DNA of 64,000 bases, from the NCBI GenBank assembly GCA_947383005.1, contig CANDBT010000023.1:1-64000 (forward strand), read 5' to 3'. A model generated the notes under the pieces. The model had not been told where the DNA came from. It worked only from the letters and a program-made list of their open reading frames with translations, and did not search any database. This stretch comes from an uncultured bacterium. Its GTDB lineage: Bacteria > Bacillota > Clostridia > Lachnospirales > Lachnospiraceae. This document shows, one piece after another, positions 1 through 7,903 of the stretch (position 1 is its first letter; each line of letters opens with the position of its first letter). A program made the position numbers and the translations under genes.

Positions 1-68
1 AAACGTGGTGGGGAGCCTTACCGGGCAGAGGTAGCACAGAAAGCATTATAGGCCATGCGGCAGCAGGA

Positions 69-87
69 CAGAAAGCGAGGAACTTAA
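69..87 (+). promoter_or_regulatory. Recurrent phage ribosome-binding leader (copy 1)
   Basis: The 19-base string CAGAAAGCGAGGAACTTAA lies just before the start at 92 and recurs exactly at 5920-5938. Related strings precede the starts at 2108, 26782 and 33013. It contains a GAGGA Shine-Dalgarno core. Confidence 0.6.
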
Positions 88-91
88 TAGA

Positions 92-1206
92 ATGAACGAA
101 GCAGAACGGGAAAGAGAGTTCGAGGAATTTAAAGAAAAAAAGAAGCTGAAAAAGGCACAGATGACGGCCATGCAGAATTTACCCTACAACATAAAGGTTA
201 GGCGTGCGGAAATCCGGGCACATGAATTTATTTCAACTTTGGACGGAATGGGGTTGGAAGCCCATGTGTCAGTTGGTGGCCTGGACAGTATTACGCTTTT
301 ATATTTCTTACGGTCAATCGGTATAAATGTTCCGGCCATATCCGTTTCGAGCCTGGAAGATAAGAGCATCCAAAAAATCCATAAGGAAATAGGGGTCATA
401 TCGTTAAGCCCAGGGAAAAGCAAAACACAGATTCTTAATGAGTTTGGGTTTCCAGTAATCAGTAAAAGGATAGCCGGGAAGATTGAAACATTGCAGCATC
501 CAACGGAGAAAAATAAAACGGTACGCCATGCAATCATAACCGGGGAATGTGGGGCACAAGGACATTTCGCAAAGAACAGCCGTATGAAATTACCTCAAAA
601 GTGGCTTGAATTATTTGCAGGATATGAGAACGAAAATGAGGACGTAAACTATAAGATTGCCCCGTTTCTTGTATCAAATAAATGCTGCCTTTACATGAAA
701 GAACAGCCTTGTGATAAATGGGCCAGGGAACACAATAGCAAGCCATTCCTGGGACTTATGGCATCAGAGGGCGGACAACGTGAAGATGCACTTGTGGAGC
801 ATGGATGTAATTATTTTGGAAAAAATGTCATCCGTTCCGCACCATTCGCCCCATTTTTAAGGCAAGACCTTTTACAGCTTGCCATTGACTTGAAAGTGCC
901 AGTGCCGGAAATATACGGAAGCATTGAAAGAAAGGCAGATGGAACCCTTTACACAACAAAGGCACAACGTACCGGGTGCAGTATGTGCGGATTTGGGGTA
1001 CATATGGAAAAACGGCCACATAGATTTGACTTACTAAGGGCACGGAATCCCAAAGAGTGGGATTTCTGGATGTATAGATGTTGCACAGACCCTAAGACGG
1101 GGGGAAGTTCGGATGGGGCCGTGTGTTGGACTACATAGGAGTGGAATGGGAAGATGAATATTTCCCGGAGCCGGAGCAGATGACAATTTTAGATTTTATG
1201 GAATAA
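92..1206 (+). CDS. PAPS-reductase-family (PP-loop) phage protein, frame broken near C-terminus
   Basis: The uninterrupted frame is 92..1138 (348 aa). The family has an ATP-pyrophosphatase fold; here the PP-loop reads VGGLDS (about residues 61-66, usually SGGKDS), and a CSMCGFG cysteine cluster lies near the C-terminus. After a six-G run (1099-1104) the frame runs into an abnormal tail and stops. The -1 frame continues GKFGWGRVLDYIGVEWEDE to a TAA at 1204-1206, which looks like the natural C-terminus. The heptamer G_GGG_GGA is in register for -1 slippage, so this is either recoding, a one-base deletion or a sequencing error. Start at 92 follows a cagaaagcgaggaacttaa leader. Phage versions are often linked to DNA or nucleotide modification; the substrate is unknown. 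Confidence 0.75.
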
Positions 1207-1236
1207 GCACCAACCAGGGCGGCATCCATACCGCCC

Positions 1237-1510
1237 GGCAATTAAAACGGCCATGCCAACCATGGGCGGCGTGAGGGTCCAAAGCCCCTATAAACTGTTG
1301 ATGGGTTGCACTGGTGCAAAAAGTACCTACCAGGGAAGCGTACACGCCTATTCTTCCCAGGTAGGCCGGGAACTAGAAAACCATGCCACGCCCCGGTGAA
1401 GTTATCCGGCGTTTAAAAGGTTGTACGATAACACCCGGTATATTGCAAGCTGTCATCCTATAAGCCATAGGGCGTGATATGGACGGATGGCCGCTTGTGG
1501 TATGCGAAAC
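1237..1510 (+). repeat. 274-bp perfect direct repeat, copy 1 (probable structured RNA)
   Basis: Bases 1237-1510 are identical to 32713-32986 (offset 31,476). No convincing ORF crosses it, but it is rich in complementary arms: TTGCA/TGCAA at about 1304-1317; CCTACC-A-GGGAAG with CTTCCC-A-GGTAGG at about 1326-1364; CCGGG/CCCGG; and a long-range CCATGCCACGCCC with GGGCGTGATATGG. Each copy ends 17-26 bases before the start of a different small gene, so a 5'-leader RNA is plausible. It does not show the domain V or guanosine-site motifs of group II or group I introns that I would recognise. Function unknown. Confidence 0.85.
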
Positions 1511-1527
1511 AGAAGAAAGGGAAAAGT

Positions 1528-1803
1528 ATGTCACAATTTGATTATTACAGCAATTTGGACAGTCACCCGTTTGTTGGGGAAAGGGAAGTTTCTTTCAAAG
1601 CCAAAATGTCAGAAAAGCCGTTCCTTGACGGATATTTCAACGGAAGCCCAAAACACAGCCAGGTGGAGAACGTAACACGGGGCAAAGTGTATGACATTTA
1701 CAAGGTTGAGGGGTTCGGAGATATGGCAGAATTTTATTTCCTGGATGATACGGGGAAAGAGCAGGACTTATGTGATTTCTTCTTTGAAGCGGCAGAGGAA
1801 TAG
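1528..1803 (+). CDS. Hypothetical phage protein, 91 aa
   Basis: I chose ATG 1528 because an in-frame extension upstream would run into the 274-bp repeat, and a GAAGAAAGGG purine run lies before it. The protein is acidic and aromatic, ending DLCDFFFEAAEE. I do not recognise a family. It is the first gene after repeat copy 1, mirroring the gene at 33013 after copy 2. Codon use matches the neighbouring phage genes. Confidence 0.6.
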   Translation: MSQFDYYSNLDSHPFVGEREVSFKAKMSEKPFLDGYFNGSPKHSQVENVTRGKVYDIYKVEGFGDMAEFYFLDDTGKEQDLCDFFFEAAEE

Positions 1804-1827
1804 CGGTTTCCATGAAAGGGTGAGCAG

Positions 1828-2067
1828 ATGGAAAGAAAATATAATTTTCCAATAAGGAAGTGCCCAAGATGTGGCGGAGCCATGTTCACGGTAAAGCAGA
1901 GGATAAGCGGCACCGGGGAATATTATGTGGACATGGAAACGGGAGAGGTTGAAAGCACGGAACTACATAGCGGATTGACGTATAGGAATACTGGAAAATA
2001 TGCCGTCTGTACAGATTGCGGAAAAAGGCTTTTTAAGATAGACGAAAACCTTAACGTGATAGAATAG
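1828..2067 (+). CDS. Small zinc-ribbon protein, 79 aa
   Basis: Two CxxC knuckles (CPRCGG near residue 13 and CTDCGK near residue 61) flank a beta-rich segment, the layout of a rubredoxin-like zinc ribbon that would bind one Zn ion. Such proteins in phage early regions are usually uncharacterised. It starts 24 bases after the preceding gene. Metal binding is inferred from the cysteine spacing only. Confidence 0.65.
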   Translation: MERKYNFPIRKCPRCGGAMFTVKQRISGTGEYYVDMETGEVESTELHSGLTYRNTGKYAVCTDCGKRLFKIDENLNVIE

Positions 2068-2107
2068 CCGCTTCCCTGGGCCAATAACAGAAAGCGAGGG
2101 TTTAAGC

Positions 2108-2332
2108 ATGAAAATCATGTTGAAAAAGGACACCGATTTAAAAGACCTTGAAACAAAGGTAAATGAAAACCTGGCCGCCCTGGAAGCAGACGGGGCGGAG
2201 ATAATGGGAATTGAGCATGGAACGGAAACCGTGCCAGTCATCCGTGGAAAAGAGATTTCAGACTATAGGACTTCTTACACGGTGATGATTGTCTATGAGC
2301 AGCACGGGCCAGAGCCGGAGCCGTTGAGATGA
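2108..2332 (+). CDS. Small protein, possibly Cse60-like, 74 aa
   Basis: The start ATG 2108 follows the leader cagaaagcgagggtttaagc. The protein begins MKIMLKKDTDLKDLETKVNE and ends with a beta strand TSYTVMIVYEQ. This N-terminal helix plus C-terminal strand resembles the small Cse60/sporulation-associated family, but similarity by eye is weak. The last 4 bases overlap the methyltransferase start (ATGA-type overlap at 2329), so the two are probably translationally coupled. Confidence 0.55.
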   Translation: MKIMLKKDTDLKDLETKVNENLAALEADGAEIMGIEHGTETVPVIRGKEISDYRTSYTVMIVYEQHGPEPEPLR

Positions 2333-3647
2333 ACGCCGGATTGACTTTAGGAAGCCTTTTTGACGGGATAGCAGGGTTTCCCCTGGCAGCAGGGCGGCAC
2401 GGCATCAAGACCGTATGGACAAGCGAGATAGAGCCGAACTGTATAGACATAGCCGGGCGGCACTTCCCGGATGCCGTGAACCTGGGGGACATTACCAGGA
2501 TAAAAGGCGGGGAAATCCCCGTGGTGGATATTATCAGTTTTGGAAGCCCATGCCAGGATTTGAGCGTGGCCGGGAAGCAGACGGGGCTTGACGGTTCCCG
2601 TTCCGGCCTATTCATGGAAGCCGTGCGGATTATACGGGAAATGAGGGAAAAGACAGATGGGAAATATCCAAAGTATATCATATGGGAAAACGTGGCCGGG
2701 GCTTTTTCAAGCAATAAGGGAGAGGATTTCCGCCGGGTCCTGGAAGAAATCACAGAAGCCAGTATTCCAATGCCTACAAGTGGAAAATGGGCATCCGCCG
2801 GAATGGTTGGAGTTGAGGGAGCAGGGGGGGGGATTTGCGGACAGTCGCATGGCGGCAGTTGGATGCCCAATTTTGGGGAGTGCCCCAACGTAGAAAAAGA
2901 ATCTACCTTGTCACAGATTTTGGAAATGGACGTGCCGGACAAATACTTTTTGAGTGCGAAAGCGTGTTGGGGTATTCTGGCACGGGCAGAGAAGAGGGGC
3001 AAGGAGGTTCCGACAATCCTAAAGATAGCCCTATTGGAGAGGATAGCGGAGGACTGGCAGAGGAACCAAGCGGACAAATGAAACTGGATTTCGGCAGGAC
3101 GGCGGATAGGATTTACATAAACGCCACGAAGAGCGTAACCCTTATGGGGAGGGCAGGGGGCGGAGGTGGAAAGACTGGCCTTTACTTGCCTCCCGTCTAT
3201 ACCATAGCCGGGAACATCATAGGCAGGGATGAAAAGAACGGCGGAAACCAATTAGGGATAAACCAGGACGTTGCCCCAACACTCACAAGCACGGACCGGC
3301 ACGCCGTAGCCTACACACAAAGCGGTTATGCAGAGTTCAAGGAGGGCGTGGGGACAATAAAAAAGAGCCGTGGGGCAGCAGGGGGAGGAAGTGAAACCCT
3401 TGCCGTGATAATTGAGCGGATTGCCACAGCGGTAAAGTACCGGGTCCGCCGCCTTACGCCGCTTGAATGTGAACGCCTGGACGGGTTCCCGGACTATTGG
3501 ACAAGGTAAGGGGCATCCGGCAGGGAAATGTCAGACAATGCCCGTTACATGGCCCTGGGAAACAGTATTGCGGTTCCATGTGCAGAGCGTGTATTTATCG
3601 GCATAATCAAAGCGGAAAGAGAGGAAAAGGAAACATGGAAAATGTAA
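2329..3647 (+). pseudogene. C5-cytosine DNA methyltransferase, broken by a poly-G frameshift and an in-frame stop
   Basis: The family transfers methyl from SAM to cytosine C5. Visible in order: motif I LFDGIAGFPLA, motif IV GSPCQDLS with the catalytic Cys, motif VI WENVAGA, motif VIII QRRKRIYLV, a target-recognition stretch, and motif X RYMALGNSIAVP. They do not share one frame: 2329..3081 carries motifs I-VI, then a nine-G run at 2824-2832 requires a -1 shift into the frame holding VIII onward. That frame meets TAA at 3507-3509 just before motif X, where relatives usually have Tyr (FPDYWT-R-stop-GASGREMSDNARY). The ancestral stop would be 3645-3647. As read, only a 250-aa fragment is made. 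It could be phase-variable, recoded or dead. Confidence 0.85.
2824..2832 (+). repeat. G9 homopolymer inside the methyltransferase
   Basis: Nine consecutive G at the exact point where the methyltransferase changes frame. Ten or seven G would restore the first frame junction. Confidence 0.9.
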
Positions 3648-3835
3648 TGGTTATAGGCATGACAACCGTGATAGTGGTTTTGGGCGTGGTTCTTTACATT
3701 GCGCTTGCAGGGACGGCAATCATATATTCCCTGGGGGCGAACAAAAGCCCAAAAGGCCGCCGTATATTCTTTGGCATCCTGGGCGTGGCAATGTTTTGTG
3801 CGTTCGTCTATATGTGTATTTATTTGCATAAGTAA
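3635..3835 (+). CDS. Small membrane protein with two TM segments, 66 aa
   Basis: ATG 3635 is preceded by GAGGAAAAGG and overlaps the ancestral 3' end of the methyltransferase by 13 bases. The sequence has two hydrophobic spans (about residues 4-30 and 43-62) separated by a basic loop NKSPKGRR, a hairpin membrane topology. No family recognised. Position in the early region does not suggest a holin. Confidence 0.6.
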   Translation: MENVMVIGMTTVIVVLGVVLYIALAGTAIIYSLGANKSPKGRRIFFGILGVAMFCAFVYMCIYLHK

Positions 3836-3845
3836 GGCGGCGGTT

Positions 3846-4145
3846 ATGACGGTAAGGGATTTTTTAGAAATCATACATAATTCGGATAATCTGATGATTG
3901 TACGGGATGCGGAAAGCGAAAGCAAGCAGGAAACCATATACAAAGGGTACAAGGCACTGTTGGCACATGACCCCGTGGCGGATGCCGTCCTGGATGCCCA
4001 GGTGAAGCGGTTTAGGGCATCCCCGGAAATACGGCATAAGGAATGGAAAGACCGGGGACTGATGCCGCCAATGGAGCCGGAGAAAACGCCGGATTTCCGC
4101 TTTTCCGATTTGCAGATGACCCTATATTACAAAATCATCATTTAG
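3846..4145 (+). CDS. Hypothetical phage protein, 99 aa
   Basis: Start ATG 3846 (MTVRDFLEIIHNSDNLMIV) lies 10 bases after the previous stop. The N-terminal half resembles small phage proteins of beta-alpha type that begin TVRDFLE and carry an IVRDAES stretch. The C-terminus ends in DLQMTLYYKIII. Function unknown. Confidence 0.6.
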   Translation: MTVRDFLEIIHNSDNLMIVRDAESESKQETIYKGYKALLAHDPVADAVLDAQVKRFRASPEIRHKEWKDRGLMPPMEPEKTPDFRFSDLQMTLYYKIII

Positions 4146-4156
4146 GAGAAGTAAAA

Positions 4157-4303
4157 ATGGCGGAAATGAAAGTGACGGTGGAAATAAAGGATTGGCCGGA
4201 ATTTAAGGCCGGGATAGCCAGGATGAAAAAGGTTATGCGGCGGCGTGCATGGATAAACGGCCAGAGGGCCAGGAAAGCGAGGAAGAGAGGATGGGCAAAT
4301 TAA
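4157..4303 (+). CDS. Short basic protein, 48 aa
   Basis: ATG 4157 is preceded by TAGGAGAAG. The protein is strongly basic in its second half (KKVMRRRAWINGQRARKARK), so it may bind nucleic acid, but there is no recognisable domain. Its end overlaps the start region of the next gene. Confidence 0.5.
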   Translation: MAEMKVTVEIKDWPEFKAGIARMKKVMRRRAWINGQRARKARKRGWAN

Positions 4304-4629
4304 GGATGGCGGAAGCGGATTATAAAAGCTATACGCCTATCAATGGAGTGGTGGAGCCGGATTTTCTGGAATATCTCAAAGAAACATTCCGAAAATGGCA
4401 GCAGTACCACAAAGAGGGCGTGGCGTTGGGAAACCGTGAGATTGCGAAGCTGTCAAACATGGTGGCAGGGGCAAGGTTAAATTCCCGTTTCGGTTTTGAA
4501 AAACTGGCAAAGCGTTTCACGGATGAAGAGGGGGAAGAGTGGTTCTGTCTGATGATTTATAAGAACCGGGAAGAACTGGAAATTGATGCAGACCCTTTAT
4601 ATTGTTTCACAACCAGGATTCACAGATAG
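4291..4629 (+). CDS. Hypothetical phage protein, 112 aa
   Basis: ATG 4291 was preferred over ATG 4249 because GAGGAAGAGAGG sits just before it and the first 14 residues of the longer form only overlap the preceding gene. Soluble, mixed charge, with EEWFCLMIYKNREEL near the end. No family recognised. Confidence 0.55.
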   Translation: MGKLRMAEADYKSYTPINGVVEPDFLEYLKETFRKWQQYHKEGVALGNREIAKLSNMVAGARLNSRFGFEKLAKRFTDEEGEEWFCLMIYKNREELEIDADPLYCFTTRIHR

Positions 4630-4646
4630 AAAGAGAGGATAAGAGC

Positions 4647-5207
4647 ATGGGATTATTAGATGGATTCACAAGTGACGGCAACGTGGATATGAAGCACACG
4701 GAATATTACAAACTTATGAGGGAAGCGGCAAAGGCGGAACTGATGGAAAATGCGGCCAGGTGCAACGTGCCCCATGAGTACATCCGGGAAATGCTTACCG
4801 GGAAGATGGAAGCCCCGGAGATTTTGCCGGAAGTGGAAACACACCCGGATTATGAGATTGAAAGTATGATTACTTCCGCCCGGCGTTTCTTGCGTATGCT
4901 GCCGGATGAAGAACGGTTGGCAAAGGGAGTGGAAACATTAAAAGGTATCGTGGAACTGGCAGAACGGGAACGGCTTAATGAAATCATCCTGGACAATGCG
5001 GAAAAGTTAAAGGCCAGGGATGCCGCCGGGGAAAAGAAAAAGCCGGAAGAATGGAGCTGTCAAACGTGCTTCCACCACAGAAAGGGAAAGGAACTTCCTA
5101 TCTGCGGAGGATGCGAGGATGGAAGCAAATACACGCCAATGAATGACGGGCAGCAGGGCAAGGACCCGGACGGGGAAAAGGAGGATGGAAGCCATGGCAA
5201 TGAATGA
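4647..5207 (+). CDS. Hypothetical phage protein with C-terminal zinc-finger-like motif, 186 aa
   Basis: ATG 4647 follows AGAGAGGATAAG. The N-terminal two-thirds is predicted helical. A CQTCFHHRKGKELPICGGC segment near residues 137-155 has the CxxC...CxxC spacing of a small zinc site. The tail is polar and rich in D, G and E. The 3' end overlaps the next gene start. Unknown function. Confidence 0.6.
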   Translation: MGLLDGFTSDGNVDMKHTEYYKLMREAAKAELMENAARCNVPHEYIREMLTGKMEAPEILPEVETHPDYEIESMITSARRFLRMLPDEERLAKGVETLKGIVELAERERLNEIILDNAEKLKARDAAGEKKKPEEWSCQTCFHHRKGKELPICGGCEDGSKYTPMNDGQQGKDPDGEKEDGSHGNE

Positions 5208-5571
5208 GTTAAGGGCAGAGGTTGAAGCCGCCGCCCAGGCAGAACTGAACCGGGCAAACGAAAAGTTCCCTTTATTCAATAGCCGCCATGAGGGTTACGC
5301 CGTGGCCCTGGGGAAAATGGAGGATGCCAAGGAAGCCATGGAAAACGTGGAATCTTCCCTTGCCGTGTTGTGGGACGGCGTAAGAGGGAAAAAGATAGCT
5401 TGTTTCCTGGTGGAAGATACAAAGCCTATGGCAATATACCACCAGGCCGTGGATGCCGCTTGTGAAATGGTAAAGGTGGCGGCCATGCTGTTGAAATATG
5501 AAATGAGCCAGGCGGATGCAGACGGCCAGGCAGGAAGCGAGGGCAAGGACTATGGCGATTTATGCAGTTGA
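5194..5571 (+). CDS. Hypothetical helical phage protein, 125 aa
   Basis: AAAAGGAGG at 5176-5184 is an excellent Shine-Dalgarno; ATG 5194 is 9 bases away while ATG 5185 abuts it, so 5194 is preferred. The protein is alanine-rich and helical with no recognised domain. It overlaps the HAD gene by 20 bases, indicating coupling. Confidence 0.6.
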   Translation: MAMNELRAEVEAAAQAELNRANEKFPLFNSRHEGYAVALGKMEDAKEAMENVESSLAVLWDGVRGKKIACFLVEDTKPMAIYHQAVDAACEMVKVAAMLLKYEMSQADADGQAGSEGKDYGDLCS

Positions 5572-5917
5572 TTTTGACAATACACTGGCCGTTACCAGGT
5601 TCCCGGAAATCGTGGGGCCAAAGGCAAAGGTTGTGGCGGCGGTGAAAATGCTGAAAGCTAACGGCCATAAAATCATCCTCTGGACAAGCAGGGCCGGAAA
5701 GGATTTAAAAGATGCCGTGGAATGGTGTACAGAGCAGGGCATTATCTTTGATGCGGTGAATGAGCCGTTGCCGGAGCAGATAGACAGATGGGGGAATGAC
5801 ACAAGAAAAGTTTATGCGGATTTCTACATAGACGATAGGGCAATGCCTATTGAAGCCCTGGAAAGCATTGTGGACCAGGTTGTGGACATAGTGGAAGAAT
5901 ATAAGTTGCAGCAGTAG
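5552..5917 (+). CDS. HAD-superfamily phosphatase-like protein, 121 aa
   Basis: The N-terminus contains the HAD nucleophile motif DFDNTLAV (residues about 7-14), followed by motif II in HKIILWTSRAG and an acidic motif near FYIDDRAMP. This is a minimal, cap-less HAD fold that uses Mg2+ and an aspartyl-phosphate intermediate. In phages such proteins may trim nucleotides or polynucleotide 5'/3' phosphates; the substrate cannot be read from sequence. It overlaps the previous gene. Confidence 0.8.
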   Translation: MAIYAVDFDNTLAVTRFPEIVGPKAKVVAAVKMLKANGHKIILWTSRAGKDLKDAVEWCTEQGIIFDAVNEPLPEQIDRWGNDTRKVYADFYIDDRAMPIEALESIVDQVVDIVEEYKLQQ

Positions 5918-5919
5918 AA

Positions 5920-5938
5920 CAGAAAGCGAGGAACTTAA
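5920..5938 (+). promoter_or_regulatory. Recurrent phage ribosome-binding leader (copy 2)
   Basis: Exact second copy of the 19-base string at 69-87, directly before ATG 5940. Confidence 0.6.
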
Positions 5939-5939
5939 C

Positions 5940-6278
5940 ATGGGAAACGCACTTGCGCTAATATTGGGAGCCGTGGAACGGGAAAGGGCGGTGCCGTTCG
6001 TCTTTACTGGCAGCAGGAACCGCCGGGGCATCCGCCCGGAACTGGCAGAGGTAAGGGAAGTAAAGGCAATGGTGGCAGCCATTGACCGGGAACTGTCAGA
6101 TTACAAGAGCCTGGCGGAACTGGATTTCCGGGCCGGGTATGTGGCCGGAAGAATCTATGAAAAGGAAGCCGCCGGGTGCATCACGCCGGGGCACAAGCAG
6201 GAACTTATCAATATTCTGTATACAAAATATGAAACCATTCGTGGTTTGGAATCCTGGGGTGCCGGATGCGGTTTGTGA
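5940..6278 (+). CDS. Hypothetical phage protein, 112 aa
   Basis: Start ATG 5940 follows the recurrent leader. Soluble, mostly helical, with ELSDYKSLAELDFRAGYVAG in the middle. No recognised family. The 3' end overlaps the next gene by 13 bases. Confidence 0.6.
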   Translation: MGNALALILGAVERERAVPFVFTGSRNRRGIRPELAEVREVKAMVAAIDRELSDYKSLAELDFRAGYVAGRIYEKEAAGCITPGHKQELINILYTKYETIRGLESWGAGCGL

Positions 6279-6568
6279 TTGGCGGAATGAAGTATGACAC
6301 GGACAAGATGGAACGGGTGGCAGCAGTAAAGAAATGGTATAGGGAAGATAATCTTATAAACCGGGCCATATTTCCAGGGCAGGAAGTAGGAAGAACCCGT
6401 GATTGTGAATTATGGAAATCTGAAAAAGGGAACTGGCTGTTGACCCATGAGGAAGATTTCCGAAGGACGTATGGCGAAGCGATAGAGGAAGAGGAAGCAA
6501 AAGCCCTTTTGATGCGTTACGCAACGGAAACATACGAAAATATGTTCGGTGAATTGCCGGAAGCATGA
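6266..6568 (+). CDS. Hypothetical phage protein, 100 aa
   Basis: ATG 6266 overlaps the preceding gene; ATG 6290 is an alternative. It begins MRFVIGGMKYDTDKMERVAAVKKWY, a small fold seen in Firmicutes phage and mobile-element proteins that carry a Y-T-E-A-type strand followed by a helix ending EEAKALLMRY. Function unknown. Confidence 0.6.
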   Translation: MRFVIGGMKYDTDKMERVAAVKKWYREDNLINRAIFPGQEVGRTRDCELWKSEKGNWLLTHEEDFRRTYGEAIEEEEAKALLMRYATETYENMFGELPEA

Positions 6569-6581
6569 ATGGGCAAAGCGA

Positions 6582-6621
6582 AACCCGGTTGAAAGGTGGG
6601 GAACACCAAAACAACCGGGTT
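6582..6621. other. Perfect inverted repeat upstream of rep (candidate origin element)
   Basis: AACCCGGTTG (6582-6591) and CAACCGGGTT (6612-6621) form a perfect 10-bp stem. The loop holds a smaller GGTG/CACC pair. No U-run follows, so it is not an obvious terminator. It lies 390 bp upstream of the HUH Rep gene and could be part of a nicking origin; this is a guess from position and shape. Confidence 0.35.
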
Positions 6622-6704
6622 GGAACTTAACAAGGACAGTATAACACAAGATATGGAGGAAAGAAAGGGTTTTCTTCTATATATAGGAAAGAAAGGCGGA
6701 AAAC

Positions 6705-6818
6705 ATGGGATTATACATAATTATTGCAGCAGTAGTGGCGGCAATGCTGATTATATCCGGCCTGGCCTTGTTAGGTTTTGCGCTGATAAAGAAAGCGTTT
6801 GACGAATTTCTGGACTGA
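6705..6818 (+). CDS. Single-pass membrane micro-protein, 37 aa
   Basis: ATG 6705 is preceded by GAAAGGCGG. The protein is one hydrophobic helix (IIIAAVVAAMLIISGLALLGF) followed by IKKAFDEFLD. No family recognised. Confidence 0.5.
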   Translation: MGLYIIIAAVVAAMLIISGLALLGFALIKKAFDEFLD

Positions 6819-6963
6819 TTTTTTAAATAGGCGGCGCCCTTGCCCGTCCTTGTAATGGGTATTAGCATATCGGACACCCTGGAATCTATATGGAGATATA
6901 AAGGGATAGGTGGGTGATGGTGATGGGAAGATGGAGGGAGGGGAGGGAAAGGAGAGATACCCA

Positions 6964-6986
6964 GGGAGCAGGGGAGAGGGTAGGGG
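6964..6986 (+). promoter_or_regulatory. Putative G-quadruplex 24 bp upstream of rep
   Basis: Four G-runs (6964-6966, 6971-6974, 6978-6980, 6983-6986) with loops of 4, 3 and 2 bases fit the canonical G4 pattern. A second, looser set of G-runs spans 6925-6947. The whole 6819-7009 gap is purine-rich and holds no ORF I trust. Confidence 0.5.
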
Positions 6987-7009
6987 CTTGACATATAAAG
7001 GTGGGGAAC

Positions 7010-7903
7010 ATGAAAAAACTGTATGACGATTACGATTATGAGGAAGCATACCAAAAACAGTGTGACACCCTGGAAGAATGGGAGTTGGAAAAGCTGTTAA
7101 AGGATGGAAAGGTGGCGTGCCTTTATCGGACAACCACCACCAAGGCGGAGAACATCCAGAGCGGCACCGTATTGTTGGAAAGCCAGGTATACCCGGCCTT
7201 TAAGGATAAAAAGGATATGCCAGTGACGGCAAAGAAGAGGGAAACCAGGCCGTCACAGAAGAACCTAAACGATAAGAACGCAAGACGTTATCTCATACGC
7301 CTGGCAAATATCAATTTTGGCAAGGGGGACATATGGGCCACGTTTGGATGGAATGATGGTTGTCTGCCTGGTGATGAAGAGAGGGCCAGGAAAGATATAA
7401 CGAATTTCATAAAGCGCATAAACCGCCGCCGGAAGAAAGCAGGGTTGGGAAATGCAAAGTATATCTATATCCTTGCCTTTGACGGGTACAAACGCCCACA
7501 CTTCCACATTCTGTTATCCGGGGACGGAATGGACCGGGACGAACTGGAAGAACTATGGGGGAAATGTGACAGACCGAACACCAGGAGGATAAAGCCGGAT
7601 GACGATTTCCTCATAACCGGGCTTGCCACATACATATCACAGAACCCACACGGGACAAAAAGATGGTGCCCGTCAAAGAACCTCAAAAAGCCGGACAAGC
7701 CAACGAGAAGCTATTCAAAGTTTGGGAAAGGCAAGGTGGAGCGGATGGCAAGGGACCATGAAGAACTGAAAAGCCAGATGGAGAAAGCCTACCCTGGATT
7801 TGAATTTCTGGATGCGGAGGTTAAATACAACGGCATCAATGCGGCGTTCTACATATACGCCCGTATGGTAAAGATTAAGCGAAAGGAGCCTAACAAGAAA
7901 TGA
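7010..7903 (+). CDS. HUH-type rolling-circle replication initiator (Rep), 297 aa
   Basis: HUH endonucleases nick one strand at the origin through a catalytic Tyr and a metal held by two His. Here KRPHFHILL (His 164 and 166) is the HUH motif, and LATYISQNPHGTKRW offers the candidate catalytic Tyr near 208. ATG 7010 follows AAAGGTGGGG; GTG 7001 is a less likely start. The stop overlaps parA by 4 bases (ATGA). Rep plus ParAB is typical of plasmids and unusual beside HK97-type structural genes, so plasmid-like replication of the phage is inferred. Confidence 0.7.
   Translation: MKKLYDDYDYEEAYQKQCDTLEEWELEKLLKDGKVACLYRTTTTKAENIQSGTVLLESQVYPAFKDKKDMPVTAKKRETRPSQKNLNDKNARRYLIRLANINFGKGDIWATFGWNDGCLPGDEERARKDITNFIKRINRRRKKAGLGNAKYIYILAFDGYKRPHFHILLSGDGMDRDELEELWGKCDRPNTRRIKPDDDFLITGLATYISQNPHGTKRWCPSKNLKKPDKPTRSYSKFGKGKVERMARDHEELKSQMEKAYPGFEFLDAEVKYNGINAAFYIYARMVKIKRKEPNKK

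Noticed and set aside
1237..1510. Group I or group II intron as identity of the 274-bp repeat
   Set aside because: No group II domain V hairpin, no GUGYG start or AY end, no clear P7 guanosine site, and no interrupted gene flanks the copies.
2238..3251. Long antisense ORF opposite the methyltransferase
   Set aside because: It is composed of the complement of conserved methyltransferase motifs and has no ribosome-binding site; a compositional shadow.
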